Source: Streptosporangium roseum DSM 43021
Lineage (GTDB): Bacteria; Actinomycetota; Actinomycetes; Streptosporangiales; Streptosporangiaceae
Length of the DNA: 64,000 nucleotides
NCBI RefSeq assembly: GCF_000024865.1
Contig: NC_013595.1
Location: 7,626,001-7,690,000, forward strand
Direction of reading: 5' to 3'
Shown here piece after piece: positions 1-8,756 of the stretch (positions are counted from its first letter, which is position 1; each line of letters begins with the position of its first letter). Below the pieces are notes generated by a model that was not told the origin of the DNA, did not search any database, and saw only the letters and a list, made by a program, of their open reading frames with translations. A program made the translations under genes and the position numbers.

Positions 1-1
1 C

Positions 2-2539
2 CTAGATCGCCGGAGGGTCGAAGTCGAAGTCGAGGCGGTCGTTGCGGGCCGCCACGATGACGTCGGGATGGTTCTGTCCCAGCACCCGGTGATAGCGCTC
101 GAAGGTGTCGGCCCGCAGGACGTCGGCCTCGTCGTCACGGCCTTCCGCCCGCAGGTCCTGGACCAGGTTGGTCGCGCAGGCCAGGGTCAGCGGGTGGTCC
201 ACACCGAGGACGTCGCGCAGCCTCACCAGGGTGTCCTGGCTCATGGCGAGCGCCTCGTCAAGCTCGCCGAGGACCGCGAGGTCGCTGGCGAGGTTGATCG
301 CGCACGTCAGGGAGTAGTGGTGGTCGACGCCGAGCGTGCGGTTGAGCCCCTCCAGCGATATCCGGTCGAGCTGCCGGGCCTGCTCGGCGTCTCCGTGGAC
401 CCGTAGCAGCAGCGCGAGGTTGGTGGCGCACCCGTAGTTGAAGGGATGGTCCTCGCCGTACATCGTCGGATAGCGGGTGGAGGTGTCTCTGAGCAGTTCG
501 AGTGCCTCCCCGGTGCGCCCGCTGGCGCGCAGCGCGTTGGCCAGGCACAGGGCCGCCGCGAGGGTGTCGGGATGGTCCCGGCCGAAGATGCGCTCCTGCC
601 GCTCGAACGTGCTCTCCGCGAGCTCCAGCGCCTCCTCGATCGCTCCGGCCCGGCGTTTGGCGATGGACAGGTCCTTGGCGGTGCGCAGCGTCCAGGGGTG
701 GTCGGCGCCGAGCTCCTGCAGGCCGTACTCCATGGCGTCCTCGCCCAGGTCACAGGCCTCGAAGTATTCTCCGCTCAGCCGTACGACGCGGGCGAGGCCG
801 TTGCGGAAGGCGAGGATGTTCTGCTTGCTGGAGCCGGAGCCGGCTCTGCTCTGCACCATGTAGGTTCTCTCGAGCAGCCGGCGGGTCGCGGTGTAGTCGC
901 CGAGCAGGAGATAGTCGATGCTCAGGTTGTTCATCGCGCGCAGCGTCCGCCGGTGGTCCGGCCCGAACACCGTCTCGTGCTGGCGCAGCGACTCCTTGTC
1001 GTGCTCCAGCGCCGCGGAGAACTCGCCGCGCGCCCGGATGTCGGCGCCGTAGCTGTTGGTGAGCAGCAGGGTCTCGGCGTGGTCCGGGCCGAGCACCTCC
1101 ACCATCCGGGTCAGCGTCACCCGGTTGAGGTCGTAGGCGGCCTGGTACTCGCCGAGCTCGCGCACGACGATGCCGAGGTGCCGCTGGGCGGAGAGGACGT
1201 ACTCGTCGTCGCCGCTGGAGTCCTCCCGCCACTGGGTGAGAAGGCTCTCGACCAGCACGCGCGCCGACCTGAAGTCGCCGGAGGAGTAGAGGTAGCGGAC
1301 CACGTCGAGGACGAAGCGGCGGACCTGCGGCTCGCGGCTCTGGGCGACGCGCGCGGGGGTCACGTGGCCGAGCAGCTCGGAGTAGCGGGGCCACGCCGTG
1401 TTGTCGTCGGGCTCGTCGGGGGCCGCGGCGGCGAGCAGGAGATGCACCTCGTGGCGGAAGCCATCGCTGTCCTCCGCGCTGAGCTCGTCGCGGAGGAGGG
1501 CCTGGACCAGCCGGTGGACCTGGATGGTCCGGCTGACGGAGTCGAGACGGACCAGGGCGTACCGGCCGAGCTCGCGGATGGCCCGGCTGACGAGGATGGG
1601 GTTGCCGAGCAGCGCGCCGAGGCGCGATTCCGCCTCGGCCTGCTCCGACAGCGGTGCGAACACGTCCCTCGGTATGGGCTCGGGGCCGAAGAAGGCGCAG
1701 CAGCGGAGGAGCTCGACCGCCTCGGGCATCTTGGAGACGAGCTGCGACACCGACAGGGACCAGGCCGCGGTCATCGACACCGGGTAGTCGGACGGCTTGC
1801 TCTCGGCCAGCAGCAGTGCCGTCTGCTCGTGGAGCAGCCGCAGGTATTCGTCGACGGACATGCCGGTCTCGGCCTGGAGCGCGCCGGCCTGCTCCAGCGC
1901 CAGCGGCAGGTCTCCGAGCTCCTCGGCGAGGCGGTCCGCCTCCTCGCGGCTCACCGCCTTGGACACCCGCTTGCTCAGGAACTCGATGCTCTCCTCGCGG
2001 CCGAACACGTCGATGGCGACGGTGTCGACGACGCCCTGCCACCGGTGGTTGCGGGAGGTGATCAGGACGTGTCCCGGCCCCCGCGGCACGATCTCGTTGA
2101 GGTCTTCGGGCTGGTCGGCGTTGTCGAAGATCAGCAGCCACTTGTCGTACGGCTCGCCTCTGCGCAGGGCGTCGAGCACCGCCGTGGCGGCGTCCTCGAT
2201 GCCGGTGGTCGCCGCCGACGGCAGGCCGAGGTAGGGGGCGAGCCCGGCCAGGGCGGAGCGGACCAGCATGGGCTGGTCGGCGGGGACCCACCAGACGAGG
2301 TCGTAGGCGGACCTGTAGCGGTAGGCGTACTCGATGGCGACCTGGGTCTTGCCGACACCGCCCAGCCCGTGGAGGGCGTGCGGGACGACCGCGGTCACCT
2401 CGGCGGTCACCCCCTTGCGCAGCTGTTCGAGCAGGTCGTCCCTGCCGGTGAAGTTCTTGTTCCGCTGCGGAACCTTGCCCCACACATCCGGTGACCGTCC
2501 CGGCGTCCGCGACGCTCCGGAAGGGTGCGAAACAGACAC
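2..2539 (-). CDS. FxsT-like NB-ARC / tetratricopeptide-repeat protein
   Basis: An 845-residue STAND-type protein. Near the N-terminus is VPQRNKNFTGRDDLLEQL, the entry typical of FxSxx-COOH-associated TPR proteins, then a P-loop (GLGGVGKTQ, about residue 60) and an NB-ARC-like region (LLIFDNAD as Walker B). From about residue 430 there are repeated TPR-like units with recurring DHP/LG..H..TL motifs. The start is GTG, with GGAGG 9 nt upstream. It is divergent from the FxsA-like peptide gene, which supports the FxsT assignment. In such systems the TPR protein is thought to sense or bind the peptide, but its role is not established. The stop codon lies at the window edge, so the gene is complete; anything further left (such as fxsB) is not visible. 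Confidence 0.85.
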   Translation of the reverse strand: MSVSHPSGASRTPGRSPDVWGKVPQRNKNFTGRDDLLEQLRKGVTAEVTAVVPHALHGLGGVGKTQVAIEYAYRYRSAYDLVWWVPADQPMLVRSALAGLAPYLGLPSAATTGIEDAATAVLDALRRGEPYDKWLLIFDNADQPEDLNEIVPRGPGHVLITSRNHRWQGVVDTVAIDVFGREESIEFLSKRVSKAVSREEADRLAEELGDLPLALEQAGALQAETGMSVDEYLRLLHEQTALLLAESKPSDYPVSMTAAWSLSVSQLVSKMPEAVELLRCCAFFGPEPIPRDVFAPLSEQAEAESRLGALLGNPILVSRAIRELGRYALVRLDSVSRTIQVHRLVQALLRDELSAEDSDGFRHEVHLLLAAAAPDEPDDNTAWPRYSELLGHVTPARVAQSREPQVRRFVLDVVRYLYSSGDFRSARVLVESLLTQWREDSSGDDEYVLSAQRHLGIVVRELGEYQAAYDLNRVTLTRMVEVLGPDHAETLLLTNSYGADIRARGEFSAALEHDKESLRQHETVFGPDHRRTLRAMNNLSIDYLLLGDYTATRRLLERTYMVQSRAGSGSSKQNILAFRNGLARVVRLSGEYFEACDLGEDAMEYGLQELGADHPWTLRTAKDLSIAKRRAGAIEEALELAESTFERQERIFGRDHPDTLAAALCLANALRASGRTGEALELLRDTSTRYPTMYGEDHPFNYGCATNLALLLRVHGDAEQARQLDRISLEGLNRTLGVDHHYSLTCAINLASDLAVLGELDEALAMSQDTLVRLRDVLGVDHPLTLACATNLVQDLRAEGRDDEADVLRADTFERYHRVLGQNHPDVIVAARNDRLDFDFDPPAI

Positions 2540-2811
2540 GCGATCGCCTCCACTGACCTGATTCTGCGCTCATCCTAGACCCGGTTTAACTAAGTGTTTA
2601 TAAACCGGTTAGACAGAACCTTCTATTCGGATCGTTCAACTTGAAACACTTCCGTGACAACGGATGACGAAAAGGAGCTTCCGTCCCCGCAGCCGCAAGT
2701 CGCAAATCTCCCCAATAGCTACAAACGTCCCCGTCTACCCCGCGGTCGAAGTTGACTTCATAACATGGAAGGATGTAGGCGTCAAGATGTTTGAGGAGCC
2801 AGGGAGCCCAG
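2540..2811. promoter_or_regulatory. Divergent promoter region with CCGGTTTA/TAAACCGG dyad
   Basis: This spacer separates the FxsT-like gene from the FxsA-like peptide gene and is clearly AT-richer than its surroundings. At 2581-2608 lie perfect 8-bp inverted arms, CCGGTTTA and TAAACCGG, separated by 12 bp and about 45 bp upstream of the FxsT-like start. This is a candidate operator; no regulator next to it was identified. Confidence 0.45.
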
Positions 2812-2976
2812 GTGGGTGAGCAAGCTACGGATTTCGGCACAGACCTCATCGATGTGACCGACATAAGACTGAGTGACCTCGACGAAGTAGGAGAGTCCAG
2901 CCTCGCGCTCGCACTGCGCCGGTTGCTTAGCGAGGAGGACACCGGCCCGGTCGCCGGATTCACATCGTCAATCTAG
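2812..2976 (+). CDS. FxSxx-COOH (FxsA-like) cyclophane RiPP precursor peptide
   Basis: A 54-residue acidic peptide (61 residues if the TTG at 2791 is used). The leader contains LIDVTDIRLSDLDE and LALALRRLLSEED, both typical of FxsA leaders, and the protein ends in VAGFTSSI, so the last five residues are F-T-S-S-I, matching F-x-S-x-x-COOH. GTG 2812 is preferred because AGGGAG lies 6 nt upstream. In the known family a radical SAM/SPASM enzyme (FxsB) crosslinks the C-terminal core. No such enzyme is in the window; the next gene, 79 bp downstream on the same strand, encodes a SIR2-like protein instead. Confidence 0.8.
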   Translation: MGEQATDFGTDLIDVTDIRLSDLDEVGESSLALALRRLLSEEDTGPVAGFTSSI

Positions 2977-3055
2977 CGAGACTTGACGGCACCGCCCTGG
3001 ATGTGCGAGACAAGGTGTCACAAAGGGACCTTCCACCAATAACCAGGGCGGTGTC

Positions 3056-3937
3056 GTGGACGACGCGGACTGGCGGCGACTGATCGACCAACTCCGCAGC
3101 GGGGACTGCACGCCCTTTCTCGGTGCGGGGGCCTGTTATGGCACCCTGCCGACCGGCTCTGAACTCAGCAGAAAATGGGCAAATAGCTACAAATACCCTT
3201 TTCCTGATGACCACGATCTCGCCCGGGTGATGCAGTACGCGGCGGTGCTGGAAGGCGACCCGGTCTACCTCAAAGAGCAGATCTGCGAATACCTCCGATC
3301 GCACGGGCTACCGGCTTTCAGCCATGCCGGCGAGCCCCACGCCCTCCTGGCCAAGTTCAAGCTGAGGGTCTTCCTCACCACGAACTACGACAACTTCCTG
3401 ATGGAGGCGCTGGCCGGCGAGGGCAAGGCGGCCCACACGGCGATATGTTCCTGGGCCGACCGCAATCCCCAGGAAACGCCGGAGCTGCCGGAGCCCTCGG
3501 TCGAGGAGCCGCTCGTCTACCATCTCCACGGGAGCTGGGCGGAACCCTCGTCCCTGGTTCTCATCGAAGACGACTACCTCGAATATCTGGCCAACGTGGC
3601 GGCGGCCCAGGCGTCCGGCAACCGGACGCTGATCCCCATCCCCGTCCTGCGCGCGATGACCACCCGCCCCCTTCTGTTCGTCGGCTACAGCCTGCAGGAC
3701 TGGACGTTCCGCGTGCTCTTCCACGGTCTGCTCCGCGCCATACCCGCCGTCCGCCTGCGACGCCACGTGAGCGTGCAGCTGCTGCCGCCGGTGAACACGC
3801 CGATAGCCGAGGCCGAGGAGCGGGCGAAACAGTACCTCGTCCGATACCTGGACGCGGGATGGCGTATCTCGATCTTCTGGGGCACCGCGGCCCAGTTCTG
3901 CGAGGAGCTGCGGCGCCGGTTGGGACCGGACGCATGA
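3056..3937 (+). CDS. SIR2-like NADase-domain protein
   Basis: A 293-residue protein consisting of one SIR2_2-type domain. Motifs in order: CTPFLGAGA near the N-terminus (NAD-binding glycine loop), VFLTTNYDNFL (the Asn/Asp of the SIR2 core), VYHLHGSW (catalytic-type His) and LLFVGYSLQDWTF near the C-terminus. This subclass usually hydrolyses NAD+ as a toxic effector in antiphage systems rather than acting as a deacetylase (family knowledge). The start is GTG. It lies between the FxsA-like gene and a STAND NTPase gene, overlapping the latter by 4 bp (ATGA), which indicates translational coupling and probably a complex. Confidence 0.85.
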   Translation: MDDADWRRLIDQLRSGDCTPFLGAGACYGTLPTGSELSRKWANSYKYPFPDDHDLARVMQYAAVLEGDPVYLKEQICEYLRSHGLPAFSHAGEPHALLAKFKLRVFLTTNYDNFLMEALAGEGKAAHTAICSWADRNPQETPELPEPSVEEPLVYHLHGSWAEPSSLVLIEDDYLEYLANVAAAQASGNRTLIPIPVLRAMTTRPLLFVGYSLQDWTFRVLFHGLLRAIPAVRLRRHVSVQLLPPVNTPIAEAEERAKQYLVRYLDAGWRISIFWGTAAQFCEELRRRLGPDA

Positions 3938-5913
3938 CCTCCGCGGGCCACGTGCAGAACGAGACGGGCCAGCCGTACGTCGGGCTGCGCGCCTTCCGGC
4001 AGCAGGACAGGGGCCTGTTCTTCGGCCGCGAGCGGGAGGCGCGCGAGATCGCCACCCTCTGGCAGGCCGACAGGCTGACCGTGCTCTACGGCGCCTCCGG
4101 CGTCGGCAAGACCTCCCTCCTGCACGCGGGGGTGCTGCCGTTCCTCGGCTCCGACCGCGTCGACATCCTGCCGGTGGGCCGGGTCGCCCCGGACCCGGCT
4201 CTCCTCGTCTCCACCACACCGGTACGCAGCGTCTACGTCCTGAGCCTGCTGTCCTCCTGGTCCGCCGCGCCGCCCGCCGAACTCGCCGAGCTGACGGTCC
4301 GCGACTACCTCGACCAGCGCCCCGCGCGCGTCGACCGCTACGACGACCCCATCCCGACGCTCATCTCCATCGACCAGGCCGAGGAGATGTTCACCGGCGC
4401 CCCCTACCGGGAGTCCGACCTGGAGGAGTTCGTCGCCCAGCTGGCCGACGCCCTCCAGGCGCACGCGGGGCTGCGCCTGCTGCTGTCGATGCGCCAGGAG
4501 TACCTCGCCTCCATCGTGCCCTTCGAACGCGTGCTGGGTCAGGGGTCCCGATCCTGGTTCCACCTGCTGCCCTTCCGGCGGGAGGCCGCGCTGGACGCCA
4601 CCCGGCGGCCGCTGGAGGGCACCGACCGCAGGTTCGGCGAGAACGCGGCCGAGCTGCTCGTGGACGACCTGCAGACCGTGACGATCCACAGCGAGCAGGG
4701 CGAGAAGACCGTGCTGAGGGTCAGCGGCGTCGAACCGGTCCAGCTCCAGGTGGTCTGCTCCGCGCTGTGGGAGTCGCTGCCGCCGGACGTCCACGAGATC
4801 ACCGTCGACCACGTACGGCTGCACGCCAACGTCGACCGGTTCCTGGCGGGCTTCTGCCGGCGGATGCTGAGGGAGGTCGCGGAACGGCACGGCGTGCCCG
4901 AGGGCAGCATCCGATCCTGGCTCAGGCGCACCTTCATCACCGAGCACGGCACCCGGGGCACCGCCTACGAGGGGCTGCACCAGACCTCCGGCATGCCCAA
5001 CGCCCTGGTCAGGTCCCTGGAGGACCGCCACATCCTCAAGGCCGAGTACCGCGCGGGCGCGCGCTGGTACGAACTGCAGCACGACCGCCTGATCGCCGCC
5101 ATCCGGCACACCGATCCCGAGACGTTCCTCCAGGCGGCGCGGACCGCCCTCTCCAGGGCCCAGTGGACCCACGCGCGGGAGCTGACCGAGGACGCGGTGC
5201 GCACGGCGGAGTTCGACGACCTGGGCGTACGCGCCGAGGCCGAGGCGATCTTCGGTGACGTCGCGGTCGGCACCGGGGATCCGGCGACCGCGTGGAGACG
5301 CTACGACGCGGCGGCGGAGATGTTCGCCGTGCTGCAGCGGGCCGACGGCGTGGGCCGGGTCCTCGCCGCGAAGGGCCGCCTGTCACTGAACCTGGGCGAC
5401 TACCCCACGGCGGTGAGCGCGCTCAGCGCCGCCGTCGCGAGGGTACCGGGCGACATGTCCGCGCAGACCGCTCTCGCGCAGGCGCTGTGGCACGTCGGGC
5501 AGCCGCGCTCGGCCCTGATCGTCCTGAACGGCGCCCTCGCCGTCGGGGGCGACGCCCTGCTGGACGCCCTGGCCCTTCGCGGGGTGATCCTCGCCGACCT
5601 GGACCAGCCCGAGGCCGCGCTCCGCGACCTCGACCTCGTCCGCCAGCACCAGCAGCCCGCGACCCTGGCGGCCCGCGCGCTGGCACTGGCCCTGGCCGGC
5701 CGCTTCGACGCCGCGGAGCAGGAGGCGGCCGACGCGATCGCGAACGCCGGGAGCAACGGCCCCGTGCTGCTCCGGGCCGCCCGTATCCGCGTCATCCTCG
5801 GCAACGCCGTGGCGGGCGCGGACCTGGCGGCCCAGGCGATCAGAGCGGACGATCCCGCCCTTCCCGAGCATCTGCGGGAGCAGGCCCGTCGTCTGCTTCC
5901 GCCGCCGAACTGA
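3934..5913 (+). CDS. STAND NTPase (nSTAND1-type) with C-terminal TPR-like repeats
   Basis: A 659-residue protein starting at the ATG that overlaps the SIR2 stop codon. The N-terminus PYVGLRAF..RGLFFGRERE is the characteristic nSTAND1 entry. It is followed by Walker A GASGVGKTS (about residue 50), Walker B PTLISIDQAEE and a long winged-helix/arm region. From about residue 395 there are alanine-rich helical repeats of TPR type. STAND proteins act as ligand-triggered switches that oligomerise and activate a partner; here the partner is most simply the SIR2 NADase upstream. The split SIR2 + STAND-TPR pair resembles Avs-type and related defence modules, but the exact family is not recognised. Its 3' end overlaps the convergent gene by 74 bp. 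Confidence 0.85.
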   Translation: MTSAGHVQNETGQPYVGLRAFRQQDRGLFFGREREAREIATLWQADRLTVLYGASGVGKTSLLHAGVLPFLGSDRVDILPVGRVAPDPALLVSTTPVRSVYVLSLLSSWSAAPPAELAELTVRDYLDQRPARVDRYDDPIPTLISIDQAEEMFTGAPYRESDLEEFVAQLADALQAHAGLRLLLSMRQEYLASIVPFERVLGQGSRSWFHLLPFRREAALDATRRPLEGTDRRFGENAAELLVDDLQTVTIHSEQGEKTVLRVSGVEPVQLQVVCSALWESLPPDVHEITVDHVRLHANVDRFLAGFCRRMLREVAERHGVPEGSIRSWLRRTFITEHGTRGTAYEGLHQTSGMPNALVRSLEDRHILKAEYRAGARWYELQHDRLIAAIRHTDPETFLQAARTALSRAQWTHARELTEDAVRTAEFDDLGVRAEAEAIFGDVAVGTGDPATAWRRYDAAAEMFAVLQRADGVGRVLAAKGRLSLNLGDYPTAVSALSAAVARVPGDMSAQTALAQALWHVGQPRSALIVLNGALAVGGDALLDALALRGVILADLDQPEAALRDLDLVRQHQQPATLAARALALALAGRFDAAEQEAADAIANAGSNGPVLLRAARIRVILGNAVAGADLAAQAIRADDPALPEHLREQARRLLPPPN

Positions 5914-6667
5914 CGTCCACCTGCGTGGCCTCCCGCCAGATGTAGTCGAACTGCCGGACCCAGTAGGAGTACCAGCGCTCGTTCTGCGCGCGGCTCAGCT
6001 CCAGATGCATTCGCGACGAGGTCGACGGGTTGTGAAACCCGTGGATTTCGACGACCACCCGGCCCTTCGAGGTGTCCGGGTCGATGAGCACGATGCTGAA
6101 TCCGGGACTGTACGGCAGGAGCCGATACCGGAAACGCCCCTCGACCTCCCACTTGCTCATGAGATCCAGCCGCTCGATCGCACTGTCCAGCGCGGCGGGA
6201 AGTCTCTGGATCGGGAAATCAACGGAATCGTCCAGTTGCTTGGACGCCATCCGCACCGCGGCCTTCTCCGCCGGGTCGAGAATCACGACACGGACCGATC
6301 CGCCCGCGCGGGCGAGCACGGTCCTGCGCAAAGTCTCACAGGTATGGGCGGAGAGCAGGTTGACCGCGGAGGGCGCGAAGATCCTCACGTCACGCGCATT
6401 GGCCAGGGCCGACGACAGCGGCACGGAGTCGAACGCGGACCTGTCCCCCAGAATGCTCGTGGAGATCTCCGGACGCTCTTCCGGCAATGTGAGCCGGTAG
6501 ACCAGAATTCCCACTCCGGAAAGGAGCGCCGCCCATTTCAACTGATCGGGGACCACGTCCCCGAAGATCGAGACGACGGCGAAGGCGAACACGACGACGG
6601 TCACGACATGGGCATCGACGTTCTGACGGATTCTCAGGTCCTCGATAAGCCGCCGCAACCAGACCAT
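5840..6667 (-). CDS. Two-TM protein with PLD-like / DUF5919-like cytoplasmic domain
   Basis: Translation starts at ATG 6667 (275 residues), preceded by GGAGGAGG at ideal spacing; upstream in-frame codons lack a Shine-Dalgarno sequence. Two hydrophobic segments (VVTVVVFAFAVVSIFG and AALLSGVGILVYRL) lie within the first 60 residues. The remainder has alternating strands and helices (DVRIFAPSAVNLLS, VRVVILDP, FSIVLIDPD, a final W-rich helix), reminiscent of PLD-like sensor domains but without an obvious HKD motif. The gene is convergent with the STAND gene and overlaps its 3' end by 74 bp. It could be a membrane sensor or effector of the neighbouring SIR2-STAND locus; that is inference from position only. 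Confidence 0.65.
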   Translation of the reverse strand: MVWLRRLIEDLRIRQNVDAHVVTVVVFAFAVVSIFGDVVPDQLKWAALLSGVGILVYRLTLPEERPEISTSILGDRSAFDSVPLSSALANARDVRIFAPSAVNLLSAHTCETLRRTVLARAGGSVRVVILDPAEKAAVRMASKQLDDSVDFPIQRLPAALDSAIERLDLMSKWEVEGRFRYRLLPYSPGFSIVLIDPDTSKGRVVVEIHGFHNPSTSSRMHLELSRAQNERWYSYWVRQFDYIWREATQVDVSSAAEADDGPAPADAREGRDRPL

Positions 6668-6940
6668 CGCACCTCCTCCGGGCCCTCGTCCGCTTCCCAT
6701 GAACACATTCTCGGCGACGGCAATTGGGAATGCGCGTCATCGAGAAGATCCGACCGGATATGGCCCTTCGTTTTTCCGGCCCCGGCCCCCGGGGAGCGGG
6801 GTCACTGCCCCGCCCCCGGAGACCGGAGCCACGGGTGCCCCCTCCCGGAGGACCCCGGTGAGCCGGGCGGCCTCAGGGGCCGGACGGCCCGCGCGGACAG
6901 GTGGTCTCAGGGACCGGACGGCCCGCGCGGACCAGGCGAC

Positions 6941-7041
6941 CGGCGGGAGCCTCAGGGGGCGGGAGGGAGTCTCAGGGGGCGGGAGGGAGTCTCAGGCGGC
7001 GGGCGGGAGCCTGAGGGGGCGGGTGACGAACCTCAGGGGGC
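6941..7041. repeat. Five 20-bp tandem repeats
   Basis: Units of 20 bp with consensus GGGAGGGAGTCTCAGGGGGC run from 6941. Units 2 and 3 are identical and the others diverge slightly. The array lies in the 365-bp spacer upstream of the minus-strand two-TM gene and runs into the 3' end of the next minus-strand gene. No gene is seen in 6668-7032. Confidence 0.8.
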
Positions 7042-8289
7042 GGGCGACGAGCCGTTCACCGTCAGGACGCGCTCCGGCGTCTCGATGGCGGGGAAGGTGC
7101 CGGTGTCGATGATCCCGTGCTCGTTGTAGGCGGCCTCTATCAGGGCGTGCGCCCGTGGCTCCAGCTTCCACAGGGCGCGGTACTCGCGGGCGGTGGCCAG
7201 CGTGATGCCGGTCTCGTGGGCGATGTCGGAGGCGCGGGGAACGAACTTCCGCTCGATCTGCTTGTCCCAGTACTCCCGGGCCGCGCGCATCAGGGCCGCG
7301 CGCTGCGCCGTGTCGACGACCGGCAGGGCCGTCTCCACCACCTCGGCCTCCTCCTCGTCCTCGTCCTCGTCCTCGTCGTAGGACCCGGCGGCGGGCAGGG
7401 CCGGGGAGGCCCGCGGCGCCTCGGGCTCGGGGGCCCACGGGACGGGCGGGCTCAGGTCGATCAGGGCGGAGGTGTTGTAGAGCGCTCCGATCTGGGACAG
7501 CAGCGCCTCCTGGCGGCCCGCGTCGACCGCCAGGCCGGTGTGCTCCACCGCCTGGTCCATCGCCCGGTCCAGCTTGGTGAGCGCCGCGCGCATCCTCCGG
7601 TCGGACGCGCCGGCCTCGCGGAGGGCGCGGGCGCGCTTGGCCGCCAGCGCGACACGGGTCAGCCTCCGGTGGGCGTCCACCTCGCTCGCGGTACGGTCGC
7701 TGGCCTCGGCCAGCCCGACCCGGACCAGCATGCGCTCGGGGGTGATCCGCCAGTTGATGCGGGCGCGCCCGGTGATGCGGTGCCGTTCGATCGCCATGCC
7801 CCGCTCCCACAGCCACGCGGCCACCAGCGGGGCGGCGAGCCGGAACACGGCCTCGGCGAGGCTGCGGGCGTCCATGCTCGACAGCACCGCCGACAGCCCG
7901 GTGAGCGTCCACACCGCGATGCCGTCGATGCCGGCGGAGTAGTTCTCCCTCATGTTGCGGCGGGCCCGCACCGCGCTGGTGATCACGGCGACTTCGATGA
8001 ACGCGAAGAGCAGGAGCCTCAGGGGGCCGTCGAAGCCGAGCACGTCGCCGGAGAAGCGCCACATGCCCTGGGCGGACACGCCCGTGGCGATGCTCGCCGC
8101 CACGATGGTGAGGATGTCCTCGGCCGGGCGGGGGGCGACGAAACGGTGGAAGAAGCGGTTACCGGCACGGTAGACGGCGCGGAGCGCGAGATAGGCCAGG
8201 CCCAGCAGGACCAGCGCGACCACGCAGATGATGACCGTTCCGACCGGGTGGTCCGACGCGAAGGCGGTGATTTGATCGATGGGGGGCAT
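7033..8289 (-). CDS. Actinobacterial multi-TM protein with C-terminal HTH-like region
   Basis: A 418-residue protein. Four to five hydrophobic segments occupy about residues 15-160 (for example VIICVVALVLLGLAYLAL). A basic helical region follows (about 185-240), then a proline-rich linker with an acidic run (DEDEDEDEEEAE, about 315). A C-terminal stretch (ASDIAHETGITLATAREYRALW) looks like a helix-turn-helix. The layout resembles the DUF2637/SpdB-type membrane proteins common in actinomycete integrative elements, but no transfer or integration genes are nearby. No enzymatic function can be assigned. Confidence 0.6.
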   Translation of the reverse strand: MPPIDQITAFASDHPVGTVIICVVALVLLGLAYLALRAVYRAGNRFFHRFVAPRPAEDILTIVAASIATGVSAQGMWRFSGDVLGFDGPLRLLLFAFIEVAVITSAVRARRNMRENYSAGIDGIAVWTLTGLSAVLSSMDARSLAEAVFRLAAPLVAAWLWERGMAIERHRITGRARINWRITPERMLVRVGLAEASDRTASEVDAHRRLTRVALAAKRARALREAGASDRRMRAALTKLDRAMDQAVEHTGLAVDAGRQEALLSQIGALYNTSALIDLSPPVPWAPEPEAPRASPALPAAGSYDEDEDEDEEEAEVVETALPVVDTAQRAALMRAAREYWDKQIERKFVPRASDIAHETGITLATAREYRALWKLEPRAHALIEAAYNEHGIIDTGTFPAIETPERVLTVNGSSPAP

Positions 8290-8756
8290 CAGTCACTGTC
8301 CGTCAGTCTCGATGTCCGACAGGATATGGACGCGATCATTCCAGAATGTCGGCAGCTTGTTCGCGAAACGGGTAGTCACGCCTGTGACGTGAGTGAAAAC
8401 GGGCGCGGGGATCCGTCCCCGGTCCGACATGGGGATCCGCGACCCGTCCGGCGCGGATGACCGGCCCCGGGCCGGCGGGAAGATCCGCTGCTCGTCCTGC
8501 GCGGACGGCCTGCCTCCGGGCCGGCCGCGCCCCCCGGACGGACACGGTTCGCGGGCGGGTACGGGCCCCCGCGCGGACGCGGGACTCCGGAGCGTACGGC
8601 GAATCCATGGTTACACCCCCTTGACGGCTATGTAACGTGAATGCATAACATGCATGTATGTGATCGCGGAGATCACCGATCCTCCACGGCAGCGGGTACG
8701 GCCCGCCGGAGTCCCCACACCGCCGGGCTTGATGTCCCCACCTGCAAGGAGCACAA
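8290..8756. other. Divergent intergenic region
   Basis: A 467-bp spacer between the minus-strand membrane protein and the plus-strand glucosidase. An AT-richer stretch at about 8630-8665 has two ATGCAT palindromes and could carry the glucosidase promoter or an operator. Nothing else is seen. Confidence 0.3.

Noticed and set aside
446..2494. Long plus-strand open frame opposite the FxsT-like gene
   Set aside because: It mirrors the codon structure of a clear NB-ARC/TPR protein on the other strand and encodes only Val/Gly/Arg-rich sequence; a GC-rich antisense artefact.
2598..2963. Minus-strand frame opposite the FxsA-like peptide gene
   Set aside because: The plus strand has the conserved FxSxx C-terminus and a better ribosome-binding site; the antisense product has no conserved features.
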